27,853 nt of DNA from Chloroflexota bacterium (GTDB lineage Bacteria > Chloroflexota > Dormibacteria > Dormibacterales > Dormibacteraceae): contig VBKD01000175.1 in the NCBI GenBank assembly GCA_005888075.1, forward strand, positions 1 to 27,853, written 5' to 3'. The translations under genes and the position numbers were made by a program. Shown one piece after another: positions 15,953 through 24,205 of the stretch (position 1 is the stretch's first letter; every line of letters starts with the position of its first letter). The notes beneath the pieces were generated by a model that saw only the letters and a program-made list of their open reading frames with translations, ran no database searches and was not told the origin of the DNA.

Positions 15953-18352
15953 ATGGCCGACAGGATCATCCTCCCGACCGCGACGGACGAGGCGGTTCTT
16001 GCTGCGCTGGGGCTGCCCACAGTCGCGGTATTGCCCGGCCTGGTGGCGCCGGTGCTGGTCGAAGGCCCGGTCGCGATCGCGGCGGTTGAGAGCTCGGCCC
16101 CTCAGAATCTTCCGCTTGGCCTTTTCTGGTCCCGCCAACCTGACGACGTCGACCAGTTTGCCGAGGTCGGCGTCTCGGCACGAATCCTGCGCCTGGTCAG
16201 GCTTCCCAATGGGGCAATCCAGCTGGTGGTTCAGGGAGCCGCACGGATCCGCCGGCTGAGCGTGGTCGACAGGGACCCCGCGCCGCGGCTCTTGGTCCAG
16301 AACCTCGACCCCCCTAAAGCTGATGTGGCCGGTAACCCGATCCGTGAAGCCGTCCTCAACAGCCTCCGCACGGTTGCATCGCTCTCGTCGACGATTCCAC
16401 AAGAAGCGGTGTTCATCGCGGCCAACGCTCAGGATGCAGGCCAGCTGGCCGATATCGTGGCGGCCGTCATCGACCTGGCGCCTGAGGAGCGCCAGCGAAT
16501 CGTGGAGCAGCTCGATCCGATCCCTCGCCTCGAGCTTGCCCTCCAATTCTGCGAGGAGAAGAGGCGCTATCTCGAAGTCTCTCAGCAGATTCAGCGCGAG
16601 GTGGGAGAGAAGGCCGGCCGGCAGCAGCGGGAATACATCCTGCGCGAGCAGATGCGGGAAATTCAGCGGGAGCTGGGTGAGCTCGATCCCCAGCAGACGG
16701 AGATCGCCGACCTTCGCAAGCAGGTTGAGACCAAGGGTCTCCCTGAGGAGGTGATGGCAGAGGTAACACGGGAGCTGGGCCGGCTGGAAAGCATCAACCA
16801 GGCTTCCCCCGAGTACGCGGTGATCCGAACCCGTCTTGACTGGATCCTCAACCTGCCCTGGTCAGACCCGCCACAGGAGGACATCGACCTTGCGGCGGCC
16901 CGCAAGGTGCTGGACGACGATCACTACGGCCTCGACAAGGTCAAGGATCGGATCATCGACTACCTGGCGGTGGCGAAGCTGCGTGGCGGTGGACGTGGCC
17001 CGATCCTCTGCCTCGTCGGCCCGCCAGGCGTCGGCAAGACATCTTTGGGGATGTCCATCGCCAGAGCCTTGCATCGACCCTTTGTGCGCGCCTCGCTCGG
17101 CGGGATACGGGACGAAGCGGATATCCGCGGCCACCGCCGCACATACGTCGGTGCGCTGCCTGGGCGCATCATCGACGGCATGAGCCGGGCCGGCGCGCGG
17201 AATCCGGTCTTCATGCTCGACGAGGTCGACAAGCTTTCGGCCGGCTTCCAGGGAGACCCGGCGGCGGCTCTGCTCGAGGTCCTCGATCCCGCCCAGAACC
17301 ACGCGTTTACGGATCACTACCTCGACGTGCCCTATGACCTGTCCAGCGTCTTCTTCATCTGCACCGCGAACCTCCTCGACTCGGTTGCCGCCCCGCTGCA
17401 GGACCGCATGGAGGTGATCCAGCTGTCGGGTTACACGGATCGCGAGAAGCTGGCGATCGCGCGGCGCCACCTGCTGCCGAGACAGATGGCCGAGCACGGC
17501 ATACCGGATGACGGGTTCACCATCGACGACGGGACACTCCTCCGCTTGATCCGCGGCTGGACCAGAGAAGCCGGTGTCCGCCAGCTCGAGCGAACGCTGG
17601 CGGCGGTTTGTCGCAAGGTCGCGCGCCGCCGGGCCCTCGGTCAATTCGACATTCTGGCCGTGACGGAGGAGATGCTGGAGGAGTGGCTCGGTCCGCGTCG
17701 CTTCGAGGACGCGCAGATCGAGGAGGAGCAGTCGATCGGAGCGGCCACCGGCCTGGCCTGGACCCCTGTCGGCGGGGATGTGCTCACCGTCGAGGCGAGC
17801 GTGGTCCAGGGAATCGGACAGCTGTCGCTTACCGGACAGCTCGGGGAAGTGATGCAGGAATCTGCTCGGGCCGCCATCACCTACACGAGGAACCGATCCG
17901 AACAGCTCGGCCTGGCCGCGGATTTCTTCAGCAAGCACGATATCCACATCCACGTCCCCGCCGGCGCCGTGCCGAAGGACGGTCCGTCAGCCGGCGTGAC
18001 GCTGGCCACGGCGCTGGTGTCGGCGGCGACTCGAATCCCCGTGGATCGCCGCTGGGCGATGACCGGGGAGATCACCCTTCGAGGTCTGGTGCTGCCGGTG
18101 GGCGGGATCAAGGAGAAGGTGCTGGCGGCCCACCGCGCAGGTGTTCGTGGTGTCATCCTGCCGAGGCGGAACAGACACGACCTCTCGGAGGTGCCCGAGG
18201 AAGTCAGAACGACACTCGAGTGGCGATGGGCCGACCACATGGACCAGGTCCTGGCCACGTCTCTGGTCGACAAGGTGATCAGCTCATCCGTCTCGGAAAA
18301 AATCGTCGATTCGCGTCGCCAGGCGGAGGGCATTGCGGCCCGGCCCGCCTAG
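15953..18352 (+). CDS. lon: ATP-dependent Lon protease
   Basis: The 799-residue protein has the full LonA layout. The N-terminal substrate-binding domain covers about 1-200, followed by a coiled-coil helix with QQREYILREQMREIQRELGE. The AAA+ module has Walker A GPPGVGKT (about 356-363) and Walker B VFMLDEVDKL, and a C-terminal serine protease domain follows. The catalytic dyad is Ser679 in KDGPSAGVT and Lys722 in GGIKEKVLAAHRAG. The frame is open for some 90 codons upstream, but that part only overlaps hsp20 out of frame. ATG 15953 with the overlapping GAGG is the right start. Lon degrades unfolded and regulatory proteins in the cytosol. It is the distal gene of an hsp20-lon pair. Confidence 0.97.
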   Translation: MADRIILPTATDEAVLAALGLPTVAVLPGLVAPVLVEGPVAIAAVESSAPQNLPLGLFWSRQPDDVDQFAEVGVSARILRLVRLPNGAIQLVVQGAARIRRLSVVDRDPAPRLLVQNLDPPKADVAGNPIREAVLNSLRTVASLSSTIPQEAVFIAANAQDAGQLADIVAAVIDLAPEERQRIVEQLDPIPRLELALQFCEEKRRYLEVSQQIQREVGEKAGRQQREYILREQMREIQRELGELDPQQTEIADLRKQVETKGLPEEVMAEVTRELGRLESINQASPEYAVIRTRLDWILNLPWSDPPQEDIDLAAARKVLDDDHYGLDKVKDRIIDYLAVAKLRGGGRGPILCLVGPPGVGKTSLGMSIARALHRPFVRASLGGIRDEADIRGHRRTYVGALPGRIIDGMSRAGARNPVFMLDEVDKLSAGFQGDPAAALLEVLDPAQNHAFTDHYLDVPYDLSSVFFICTANLLDSVAAPLQDRMEVIQLSGYTDREKLAIARRHLLPRQMAEHGIPDDGFTIDDGTLLRLIRGWTREAGVRQLERTLAAVCRKVARRRALGQFDILAVTEEMLEEWLGPRRFEDAQIEEEQSIGAATGLAWTPVGGDVLTVEASVVQGIGQLSLTGQLGEVMQESARAAITYTRNRSEQLGLAADFFSKHDIHIHVPAGAVPKDGPSAGVTLATALVSAATRIPVDRRWAMTGEITLRGLVLPVGGIKEKVLAAHRAGVRGVILPRRNRHDLSEVPEEVRTTLEWRWADHMDQVLATSLVDKVISSSVSEKIVDSRRQAEGIAARPA

Positions 18353-18416
18353 CTTGACCCACCGCATAGGGATTCCTACCAGCGATTGCGTTTCATAACT
18401 GACTGGCGCATGCTCT

Positions 18417-18443
18417 AAATGAGTCCACACGGGACTCTCATTT
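18417..18443. repeat. Imperfect hairpin abutting the receiver-gene start
   Basis: GAGTCC (18421-18426) and GGACTC (18432-18437) form a perfect 6-bp inverted repeat around ACACG, extended by AAAT (18417-18420) and ATTT (18440-18443) past a 2-nt bulge. It ends 3 nt before the ATG of the receiver gene, where a Shine-Dalgarno would be, and none is visible. It could be a translational block, an operator overlapping CTAAAT (18415-18420, a -10 candidate), or a weak lon terminator. Confidence 0.45.
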
Positions 18444-18446
18444 GCC

Positions 18447-18848
18447 ATGGAACCTGGACCCATTCGCATCCTTCTGGTTGAAGACCAAGGCGACATCGCC
18501 GAGATGTATCGGCTGCGCCTGGAACTGGATGGCTTCAAGGTGGCGATAGCCTCGACCGGGCAGCAGGCACTGGAGCTCGCGTCCACCGGATGGCCTGATG
18601 TCGTCCTGCTCGACCTTCGACTTCCAGACATCGACGGCTTCGCGGTCATGAACCGCCTTCACTCCGAAAAGGAATCAGCCTTGATGAGCGTGATCGTCCT
18701 TACCGACGAAGACGATCAAGAGATGATCAGCCGCGCGTTCGAGCTGGGGGCGCTGGACTTCCTTCGGATGAGCCGCGTCACCCCAGACGCTGTCTCGCTG
18801 CGAATCAAGACTTGGGCGCACACGCCGCACAACACAAGCGCCGCCTGA
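18447..18848 (+). CDS. Stand-alone response-regulator receiver protein
   Basis: The 133-residue protein is a single CheY-like receiver domain with no output domain. Acidic residues Glu12-Asp13 (LVEDQGD), phospho-acceptor Asp56 (VLLDLRLPDIDG) and Thr86 (IVLTDED) are in place. The conserved lysine expected near DFL-x-K is absent: the sequence reads LDFLRMSRVTP, with Met108 at that position. The protein could therefore still be phosphorylated but may switch atypically. The C-terminus ends with a short polar tail. It lies 94 nt after lon on the same strand. A link to the kinase-receiver-HD-GYP protein 4.5 kb upstream is possible but only inferred. Confidence 0.85.
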   Translation: MEPGPIRILLVEDQGDIAEMYRLRLELDGFKVAIASTGQQALELASTGWPDVVLLDLRLPDIDGFAVMNRLHSEKESALMSVIVLTDEDDQEMISRAFELGALDFLRMSRVTPDAVSLRIKTWAHTPHNTSAA

Positions 18849-18883
18849 CTCGAGTTGCCGGTGGGGTCGACCACCGCCTGGTC

Positions 18884-19583
18884 TCAGTTCTCTCGGGCGT
18901 TCTCTTCGGGCTCGTCGTACCAGCGCACCCGGTCGCCGACCCGGTTTCGCAACCGCCACTTAGCGGTCTTTGGTGACTCCTCGATGCGCCGCCACAGCGT
19001 ATCGAGCCGCTCTCCGATGAGGTCCGACGCCGCGATGTCCAGCGCGTATGAAGTGAGGTTTGCCTTGCAGCGTTCGATGGTCGATTTTGCCGTCCGCCAC
19101 AGACCCCAGTCCCTGGCGCAGACCTTACCGATGTAGTCACCCTCGATCCCCGAACCGTCGCCGCCGCTCACGTGGTGGTGGTAGATGAGGTTATAGATGT
19201 CGCGCTGGTCGCGCTCCGTGATGACACATTGAGAAGTCGCCGACGAAAACATCAAGCTTTCGTGCGTTCGCCTCGTCGTAGAAGAGGAGGCGCCGCGCAC
19301 CGTGTAGCGTGTTGAACATCCTGTCCGGCTTATATCCGACAGCCACCAGCACGTCGATGAGCATCGTGCGGGCGCCGCGCCTCGTGGTTATGTCGATGTC
19401 GTTGATGAGGCGGGGTAGAAGCGGTCCGCCGGCCGGCGCCTGCATATGCACCGCGACGCCACCGAGCAGGCGAGCGGTGACGCCCTTCTGCGAAAAGGCC
19501 TCGACCACGCGCCGGGATTCGTCTATGAGGTCCGGGAGAGGGGCGTTATCCGGTGGTGAAGAGGAAATCGATGTAGCTCCCAT
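18884..19583 (-). pseudogene. Nucleotidyltransferase-fold protein, frameshifted with internal deletion
   Basis: Two reading frames together make one protein. The upstream frame (start about 19583) gives LLGGVAVHMQAP, a nucleotidyltransferase-like NDIDIT acidic motif, LHGARRLLFYDEANARKLDVFVGDFSMCH, then runs out of homology. The second frame resumes at ITERDQRDIYNLIYHHHV and continues to WRLRNRVGDRVRWYDEPEE, the usual C-terminus of this family of uncharacterised proteins. From memory of the family, about 30 residues (a segment ending in LLxTKLQIV) are expected between MCH and the ERD motif. They are absent, so the lesion at about 19222 is a deletion plus frameshift, with a 2-3 bp overlap (CAT/ATC) at the junction. 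The start overlaps the phosphoesterase 3' end. An assembly error is the alternative. Confidence 0.7.
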
Positions 19584-20511
19584 GCTCGGCGAAGTCCACG
19601 ATAGCGCCGCGTAGCACGTCCGCGGTGTAGTCACTGCCCGGATTCAGGCACATCGCCGCGCCAATCTTCTGCGCTCCGCGCGATTCGTGGATATGGCCAT
19701 GCAGTCCCACGACGGGTTGGTACTTCTTGATCACCTCCCGCACGGCTTTGCTGCCGACCGGCACAATGCTGGGCCGCCCGCCCCGGATCACCGGACGAAG
19801 CTGGTCGTCGAGCTCGGCGGCGAAGTCGAGGCCCGAGCCATAGGGAGGGCAGTGAAAGTTGGCCACCACCTTGCTCCCGGCGGGAGCCTGGTCGAGGATC
19901 TTCTCCAGCCTGCGTGCAAGCTCCTCCTCGGGATATTCGCGCTCCGTGTTCCACGGCGTTGGCGTGACGTCGCCGCAGCTGGCGAGCAGCACCGGACCGA
20001 GCTCGCACAGCTCGCCCTCCGGGGACTCGATACGAGGCGCTGCCTTGAGCACCGGATCGATCGCCTTCGGGTCATCATTTCCCGGCGTGATGATGCATCG
20101 AACGCCTTCGGCGAGACGTTCGTCGGCCAGCCTGCACCAACCCTGGATCTGGTCGATGATCGCCAGCTCGAACGCGGCGGTGACGTATTGAGGGTCCGAT
20201 TCGAGCCGTTCGACCTCCCGCGCGTCGGCGATCAGCGAGTAAAAGCCCATCCGGTTGATCTCCGTGCGCAGCCGCTCCTCGTCCGCGCGAGGCACGGTCA
20301 CCGACTCTCCACGCACCCTGGCGCTGAGGCTACCGTTGTGGGAACGGATGGGGACCAGCCCCTTGCCCGCGATGTCACCGCCCAGCACGAGCGCGTCGGC
20401 CTCGTATGACTCCGCCGCCGCCAGAAATTTTCTGAAGCAGCGGTCGGAGCCGTGTATATCGGTCGCGAAATAGATGCGGAGGGCCCGCTTTCTAGGACGG
20501 CCACCAAACAT
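19546..20511 (-). CDS. Calcineurin-like metallophosphoesterase
   Basis: The 321-residue protein carries the binuclear-metal motifs of calcineurin-like phosphoesterases in order: RIYFATDIHGS (Asp18, His20), LVLGGDIAGK, IITPGNDDPKA, VVANFHCPPYGSG and VGLHGHIHESRG. The insert between the second and third motifs (about residues 50-130) contains SLIADAREVERL and a helical region and is longer than in minimal members. The protein is cytosolic by appearance; its substrate may be a phosphodiester or a nucleotide, but nothing fixes it. The ATG follows the broken permease stop by 10 nt with AGGA in good position, and its 3' end overlaps the start of the broken nucleotidyltransferase. The reading frame is fully intact despite the two damaged neighbours. 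Confidence 0.9.
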   Translation of the reverse strand: MFGGRPRKRALRIYFATDIHGSDRCFRKFLAAAESYEADALVLGGDIAGKGLVPIRSHNGSLSARVRGESVTVPRADEERLRTEINRMGFYSLIADAREVERLESDPQYVTAAFELAIIDQIQGWCRLADERLAEGVRCIITPGNDDPKAIDPVLKAAPRIESPEGELCELGPVLLASCGDVTPTPWNTEREYPEEELARRLEKILDQAPAGSKVVANFHCPPYGSGLDFAAELDDQLRPVIRGGRPSIVPVGSKAVREVIKKYQPVVGLHGHIHESRGAQKIGAAMCLNPGSDYTADVLRGAIVDFAEHGSYIDFLFTTG

Positions 20512-20521
20512 TGCTGATCCT

Positions 20522-22064
20522 TTACTCGGGCGGCAGCTCCCGCATCGCCAGGCGCAGGTCGATCGAGGATCGCGAGAGCCGCATCTGCCGCGCGATGAGG
20601 TAGATCACTGGCCCCGCGCCCAGCACGAGCACGAGCGCGCCGACCGACGACACGCTGAAGCTGCCGAACACGCTCGGGTGAGTCACGATTATGGCGACGA
20701 CGATCAACGCGAGCACGGTCGTGGCGGCGCCCCAAAGCGCGGGCACCGGAACACCGGCCACCCGAGCCAGCTCCGTCTGCCCCGGCTTGAGGATCAGGTC
20801 GGGCCGGCGGAAAGGAAGCGCTGTCGCCGCCACAGCGCCCGCCAGGATGATCAGCGCGACGAACAGGCTGAGGTTCGCGACGATGTTTGCCAGGTTGACG
20901 AACGCCGCCAGGATCGCGAACACGATGCCCCCGATGACGGCCACGACGATCGCATTGGTGGGTACTGCGTTACGTTCGCTGATCTTGGCCAGGCCGATGG
21001 GCAGTAGACGGTCGAACGCGAGAGCGAACATGACCCGCGTCACCACCGCAACGAACGCCAGGTCAACGGCCAGCTCGGCGCATGGCACCGCGATGCCGAT
21101 CAGGATCTTCGAGAACGGATCCCCCGACAGAACGAGCCCGTAGCCCAGCCCGCCCGCGGACGCTTGCAAGGTCGTGATCTTGCCGTAAGCGTCCGGACTG
21201 TTCGCCCCGAGCTGAGCCTGCGACTGCATGAAGTCGAGGCCGATGTTGTTGCGCATCAGGAGCCAGATTCCAGTCCAGACCACGACCAGGATCCCGATGC
21301 TGAGGATTGAAGCGTAGAGATACGTCCGGCCGGGCCGCTTCAGCTCGCCACCGACGTAGTACGCGTACAGGACGCCGTTGTAGTTGAGGACCATGAACGG
21401 GACGACCAGCAGGGATGTTCCCAGCGATACCCTGCGTGACCAGGAGCCATCCCAGCACGACAAATGCAAGGAGCTGAATGCCGACCAGGGCAAGGATGAT
21501 CTGAGCCAGGCGGCGCAGCGAGACGAGTGACACTACTCCGACGACCAGCAGCATGACGACGCTGATGGCCGCGACCGCGCCCTGGCTCGTCACGTTGCTC
21601 GCTGCGTCGCTGATTGCAGAGCTGTTGAAGGCGGCGCCGAGGGCGGTCAACATGAACGGGGTGTACGTGGCGGTGAAGTTGGCGTTGGCGGCGAGGATGT
21701 AGGTGAAAGCGATGCAGATGCTGATTCCGGCCATCGCGCCGAGAGCCGGCGAGATGATCCGGGACAGATACACGTACTCGCCGCCGGCGCGTGGGATCGC
21801 CTCGAGCAGGTACTTGTAGGCGAACATCGCGACCAGCCACACCGCCGCCCCGAGCAGCAGCGGGAGCGTCATATCTACCTGGTTGAAGGCCACGAGGCCC
21901 GCATTGAAGTTGATGAACGTGTTCACGACGGCCACTGAAGCCAGTGCTATGCCGGTCGCGGCGGCGACTCCCAGCTCACGCACGAGGCCTGAGGACTGGC
22001 GGGTAAAAAGACCGGTGCCTGCGCTGGCGGCTTTGCCGCCCATAGGCGCGGTGGTCGTGGCCAT
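20522..22064 (-). pseudogene. APC-superfamily amino-acid permease, frameshifted with internal deletion
   Basis: The first frame (from ATG 22064, with strong Shine-Dalgarno GGGAGGGG) encodes an APC permease N-terminus. It shows GVAAATGIALASVAVVNTFINFN, the family segment IPRAGGEYVYLSRIISPALGAMAGI, and further spans up to LLVTQGIAG. The second frame takes over at LGTSLLVVPFMVLNYNGVLYAYYVGGELKRPGRTYLYAS and continues through the remaining spans to ELPPE. The switch is near 21421-21440. Related permeases, as I recall them, have about 35-40 extra residues between these parts, so there is probably a deletion as well as a frameshift. The product would be truncated after about 5-6 spans. A promoter and operator-like palindrome upstream are intact. 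The original substrate is unknown; an assembly error is possible. Confidence 0.72.
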
Positions 22065-22109
22065 GCTTCCCCTCCCTTAAATGAGCGCAAACATAAAAAG
22101 GCCGACCGT

Positions 22110-22123
22110 CTGGAGCGTTCCAG
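22110..22123. promoter_or_regulatory. Operator-like palindrome (LacI-type) in front of the permease
   Basis: On the minus strand the site reads CTGGAACGCTCCAG, palindromic at 12 of 14 positions with a central CG, as in many LacI/GalR operators. It lies 1 nt downstream of the -10 candidate and is centred where transcription should start, a position that gives repression. Its core matches the palindrome at 26308-26319. Confidence 0.6.
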
Positions 22124-22124
22124 A

Positions 22125-22153
22125 ACCATATGCCAAGGCCCGCAGGCCGTCAA
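22125..22153 (-). promoter_or_regulatory. Sigma70-type promoter for the permease unit
   Basis: On the minus strand TTGACG (22153-22148) and TATGGT (22130-22125) are separated by exactly 17 bp. They lie about 60 nt upstream of the permease ATG and directly abut the operator-like palindrome. Confidence 0.55.
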
Positions 22154-22164
22154 GGATGATTTGC

Positions 22165-23280
22165 CTACAAGGAGCCGGCGACCTCGTGGACTGACACCCA
22201 TCTGTGCTCCGCGGCGGCGCGCTCGATCGCCTCGCATACGGCTTGCACGGCGGCGCCCTCGGCGAAGTCCGGCTCCCATGGCCCGTCGGGCCAGCGTTCG
22301 ATCAGGTCAGCGAGCTGGTTGACGAAGCTCGAGCCGTAGCCGACGCCCTGGCCTACCGACCACCAGCTCTTCGCGTAGGGGTGGGTTTCGTGCTCGGCGC
22401 GAATGCGTCGCATGCCGTACAGCTCCGCCCGATCCTCCCCCTCTCCATACCGCAGCTCGTTGAGCCGGGCGTAATCGAAGACGAGCGTCCCCTTGTCTCC
22501 GTTGATCTCGATCGTGAAGTCGCAAGGCCGGCGGACCGCGGTGCGAGCCATCTCGAACACTCCGCGGGCACCGGAATCGAACCGCACCAGCGCGGCCGAC
22601 GCGTCATCCACCGTGACGTCACGTCCCGACCGCCGGCGGACGAAGGTTTCGGATTGACCCGCGACCTCGGCGATCGGCCCGGCCATCCAGGTGGCCATGT
22701 CGATCAGGTGGCTCCCGAGGTCGGCGATCGTCGTGCCGCCCATCGCATGGTCGAAACGCCAGTCAAAGGGGGTTGCCGGATCGACGAACTCATCGGACAG
22801 CCACGTGGCGCGCACGAGGCGCAGGCTGCCCACCGCGCCCTCGTCGACCATCCGCTTCATCAATGACACCGCCGGCAGGCGCCGGTAGTTGAATCCAACC
22901 GCGTTCAAGACGCCCGCCTTGCTCGCGGCGTCGCGAGCGGCCGCCGCTTGCGCGTATGTCAGGGCCAGCGGCTTTTCGCAGATCACCGCCTTGCCCGCCG
23001 CCGCGGCTGCCTGGGCGATCTCGGCGTGAGTGCCCGGCGGCGTGCAGATGTCGACGATGTCGACGTCTGGGCGGCCGACCAGCTCGCGCCAGTCCGTCGT
23101 CCATTCTTCGAACCCGTAGGCATCGGCGGCTCTGGACACCTTGCCGGCGTCGCGGCCGCTGATAGCTCGGAGGCGGGGCTTGTGAGGGAGCGCGCGCATC
23201 ACCGGCGCGACCGTGTAGCCGTAGGAATGAGCCTTGCCCATCATCCCGTAGCCGACGAGGCCTATCCCGACCTCGCCCAT
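22165..23280 (-). CDS. Gfo/Idh/MocA family oxidoreductase
   Basis: This 371-residue dehydrogenase-like protein has a Rossmann motif GIGLVGYGMMGKAH, VDICTPPGTHAEIA, the catalytic CEKPLAL (Lys103) and the substrate-domain motif GGTTIADLGSHLIDMATWMAG. An FVDPATPFDWRFD segment is typical of Gfo/Idh enzymes acting on sugars or cyclitols with NAD(P). The ATG immediately follows the TAA of the preceding gene (TAAATG, no gap), so it is the last gene of the operon transcribed from about 26.3 kb. Together with the two other dehydrogenases and two TIM-barrel enzymes it should act in one pathway; it could be the oxidising or the final reducing enzyme. The substrate is unassigned. Confidence 0.9.
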   Translation of the reverse strand: MGEVGIGLVGYGMMGKAHSYGYTVAPVMRALPHKPRLRAISGRDAGKVSRAADAYGFEEWTTDWRELVGRPDVDIVDICTPPGTHAEIAQAAAAAGKAVICEKPLALTYAQAAAARDAASKAGVLNAVGFNYRRLPAVSLMKRMVDEGAVGSLRLVRATWLSDEFVDPATPFDWRFDHAMGGTTIADLGSHLIDMATWMAGPIAEVAGQSETFVRRRSGRDVTVDDASAALVRFDSGARGVFEMARTAVRRPCDFTIEINGDKGTLVFDYARLNELRYGEGEDRAELYGMRRIRAEHETHPYAKSWWSVGQGVGYGSSFVNQLADLIERWPDGPWEPDFAEGAAVQAVCEAIERAAAEHRWVSVHEVAGSL

Positions 23281-24201
23281 TTACGCCACCACGGTTTGGG
23301 CCGCGGCGCGTTCCGCGCCTTCCAGCGCGGCTGCGGCATCGTTCGCGCTCGCGCCTTCGAGGGGACCCCCGCGGACATATCGCGCGAAACCTTCAGCCTG
23401 AAGGCGGAGCGCGCCAAAGAAGGTGGCGTCAGCCTTAGGCGGCCACAGGAACTTGCATTCGTCCGCCCCTTTGGTGCCGAAGATCTCGACCTTGCAGACA
23501 TCACCCAGCGGAAACCTGCGGCCCAACGAAATGAGCGCGGTCGAGCCTCCAGACAGCTCCGCCATCGCATGCGCGCTCTCGGGGTCACCCGGCCATGGCT
23601 CCGCTGAAACGCCACTCGCGAGCGATGTGATCGCGCCGAACTCCTGGCCGATCAGCCACCGCGTCTGGTCGAACTCGTGCACACCCATGTCGACGAATAT
23701 CCCGCCGCTGTGCGTCCGGAAGTACGCCGAAGGCGGCTCTGCGTCCCACTGAAAGTTGGCGATGGCATAGATCTGGCCGAGCTTGCCGGTGGCTATCCGC
23801 TCGCGGAGCTGATTCAAGGAGGGGACGAAGCGTCGCCAGAAGCCAACTTGAAATGGCAGGCCGGCGCCCGCCACGAGAGCGGCGGCTTCGCGCGCCTCGG
23901 CGGCGGTGACGCCGACCGGCTTCTCGCACAAAGTTGGCAAGCGTGCGTCGACGAGCCGCTTCACCGTCTCGAGATGCAAGTCGCTCGGCACGCAAACCAA
24001 CACGGCGTCGACGCCGCCGGCCTCGAGCATCGCGTCCAGATCGCTGTAGATCCGCGCGTCCGTTCGAGGCAGCGTGTCCCGAGTAGCCTGACTGGGCTCG
24101 GCGATCGCCGTGACCTTGACTTCACTGGAGTTGGCGAGCGCCCGGATGTGGTTCCGTCCCATCCGTCCGGCCCCAGCGAGCCCGATTCGCAGTTCCGCCA
24201 C
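23281..24201 (-). CDS. Gfo/Idh/MocA family oxidoreductase, IolG-like
   Basis: The likely protein has 306 residues, starting at GTG 24201, 4 nt after the upstream stop. The open frame extends further upstream only over the neighbouring gene. It shows the Rossmann motif RIGLAGAGRMGRNHIR, VCVPSDLHLETV, CEKPVGVT (catalytic Lys94) and QVGFWRRFVPS. The segment SGGIFVDMGVHEFDQTRWLIG closely resembles that in inositol 2-dehydrogenases and scyllo-inositol dehydrogenases. At 306 residues it is a little shorter than many IolG proteins, the difference being in the C-terminal sheet. With the IolE-like neighbour it points to a polyol or cyclitol substrate, though 3-keto-sugar pathways use similar enzymes. 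Confidence 0.88.
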   Translation of the reverse strand: MAELRIGLAGAGRMGRNHIRALANSSEVKVTAIAEPSQATRDTLPRTDARIYSDLDAMLEAGGVDAVLVCVPSDLHLETVKRLVDARLPTLCEKPVGVTAAEAREAAALVAGAGLPFQVGFWRRFVPSLNQLRERIATGKLGQIYAIANFQWDAEPPSAYFRTHSGGIFVDMGVHEFDQTRWLIGQEFGAITSLASGVSAEPWPGDPESAHAMAELSGGSTALISLGRRFPLGDVCKVEIFGTKGADECKFLWPPKADATFFGALRLQAEGFARYVRGGPLEGASANDAAAALEGAERAAAQTVVA

Positions 24202-24205
24202 GTGC

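Noticed and set aside
16862..17953. 363-residue open frame antisense to Lon
   Set aside because: It lies wholly under the AAA+ and protease domains of Lon and has no start context or domain of its own.
18884..22064. Transposon or phage insertion as the cause of the two broken genes
   Set aside because: No transposase, terminal repeats or foreign sequence lie at either junction; the halves are joined directly with sequence missing rather than added.
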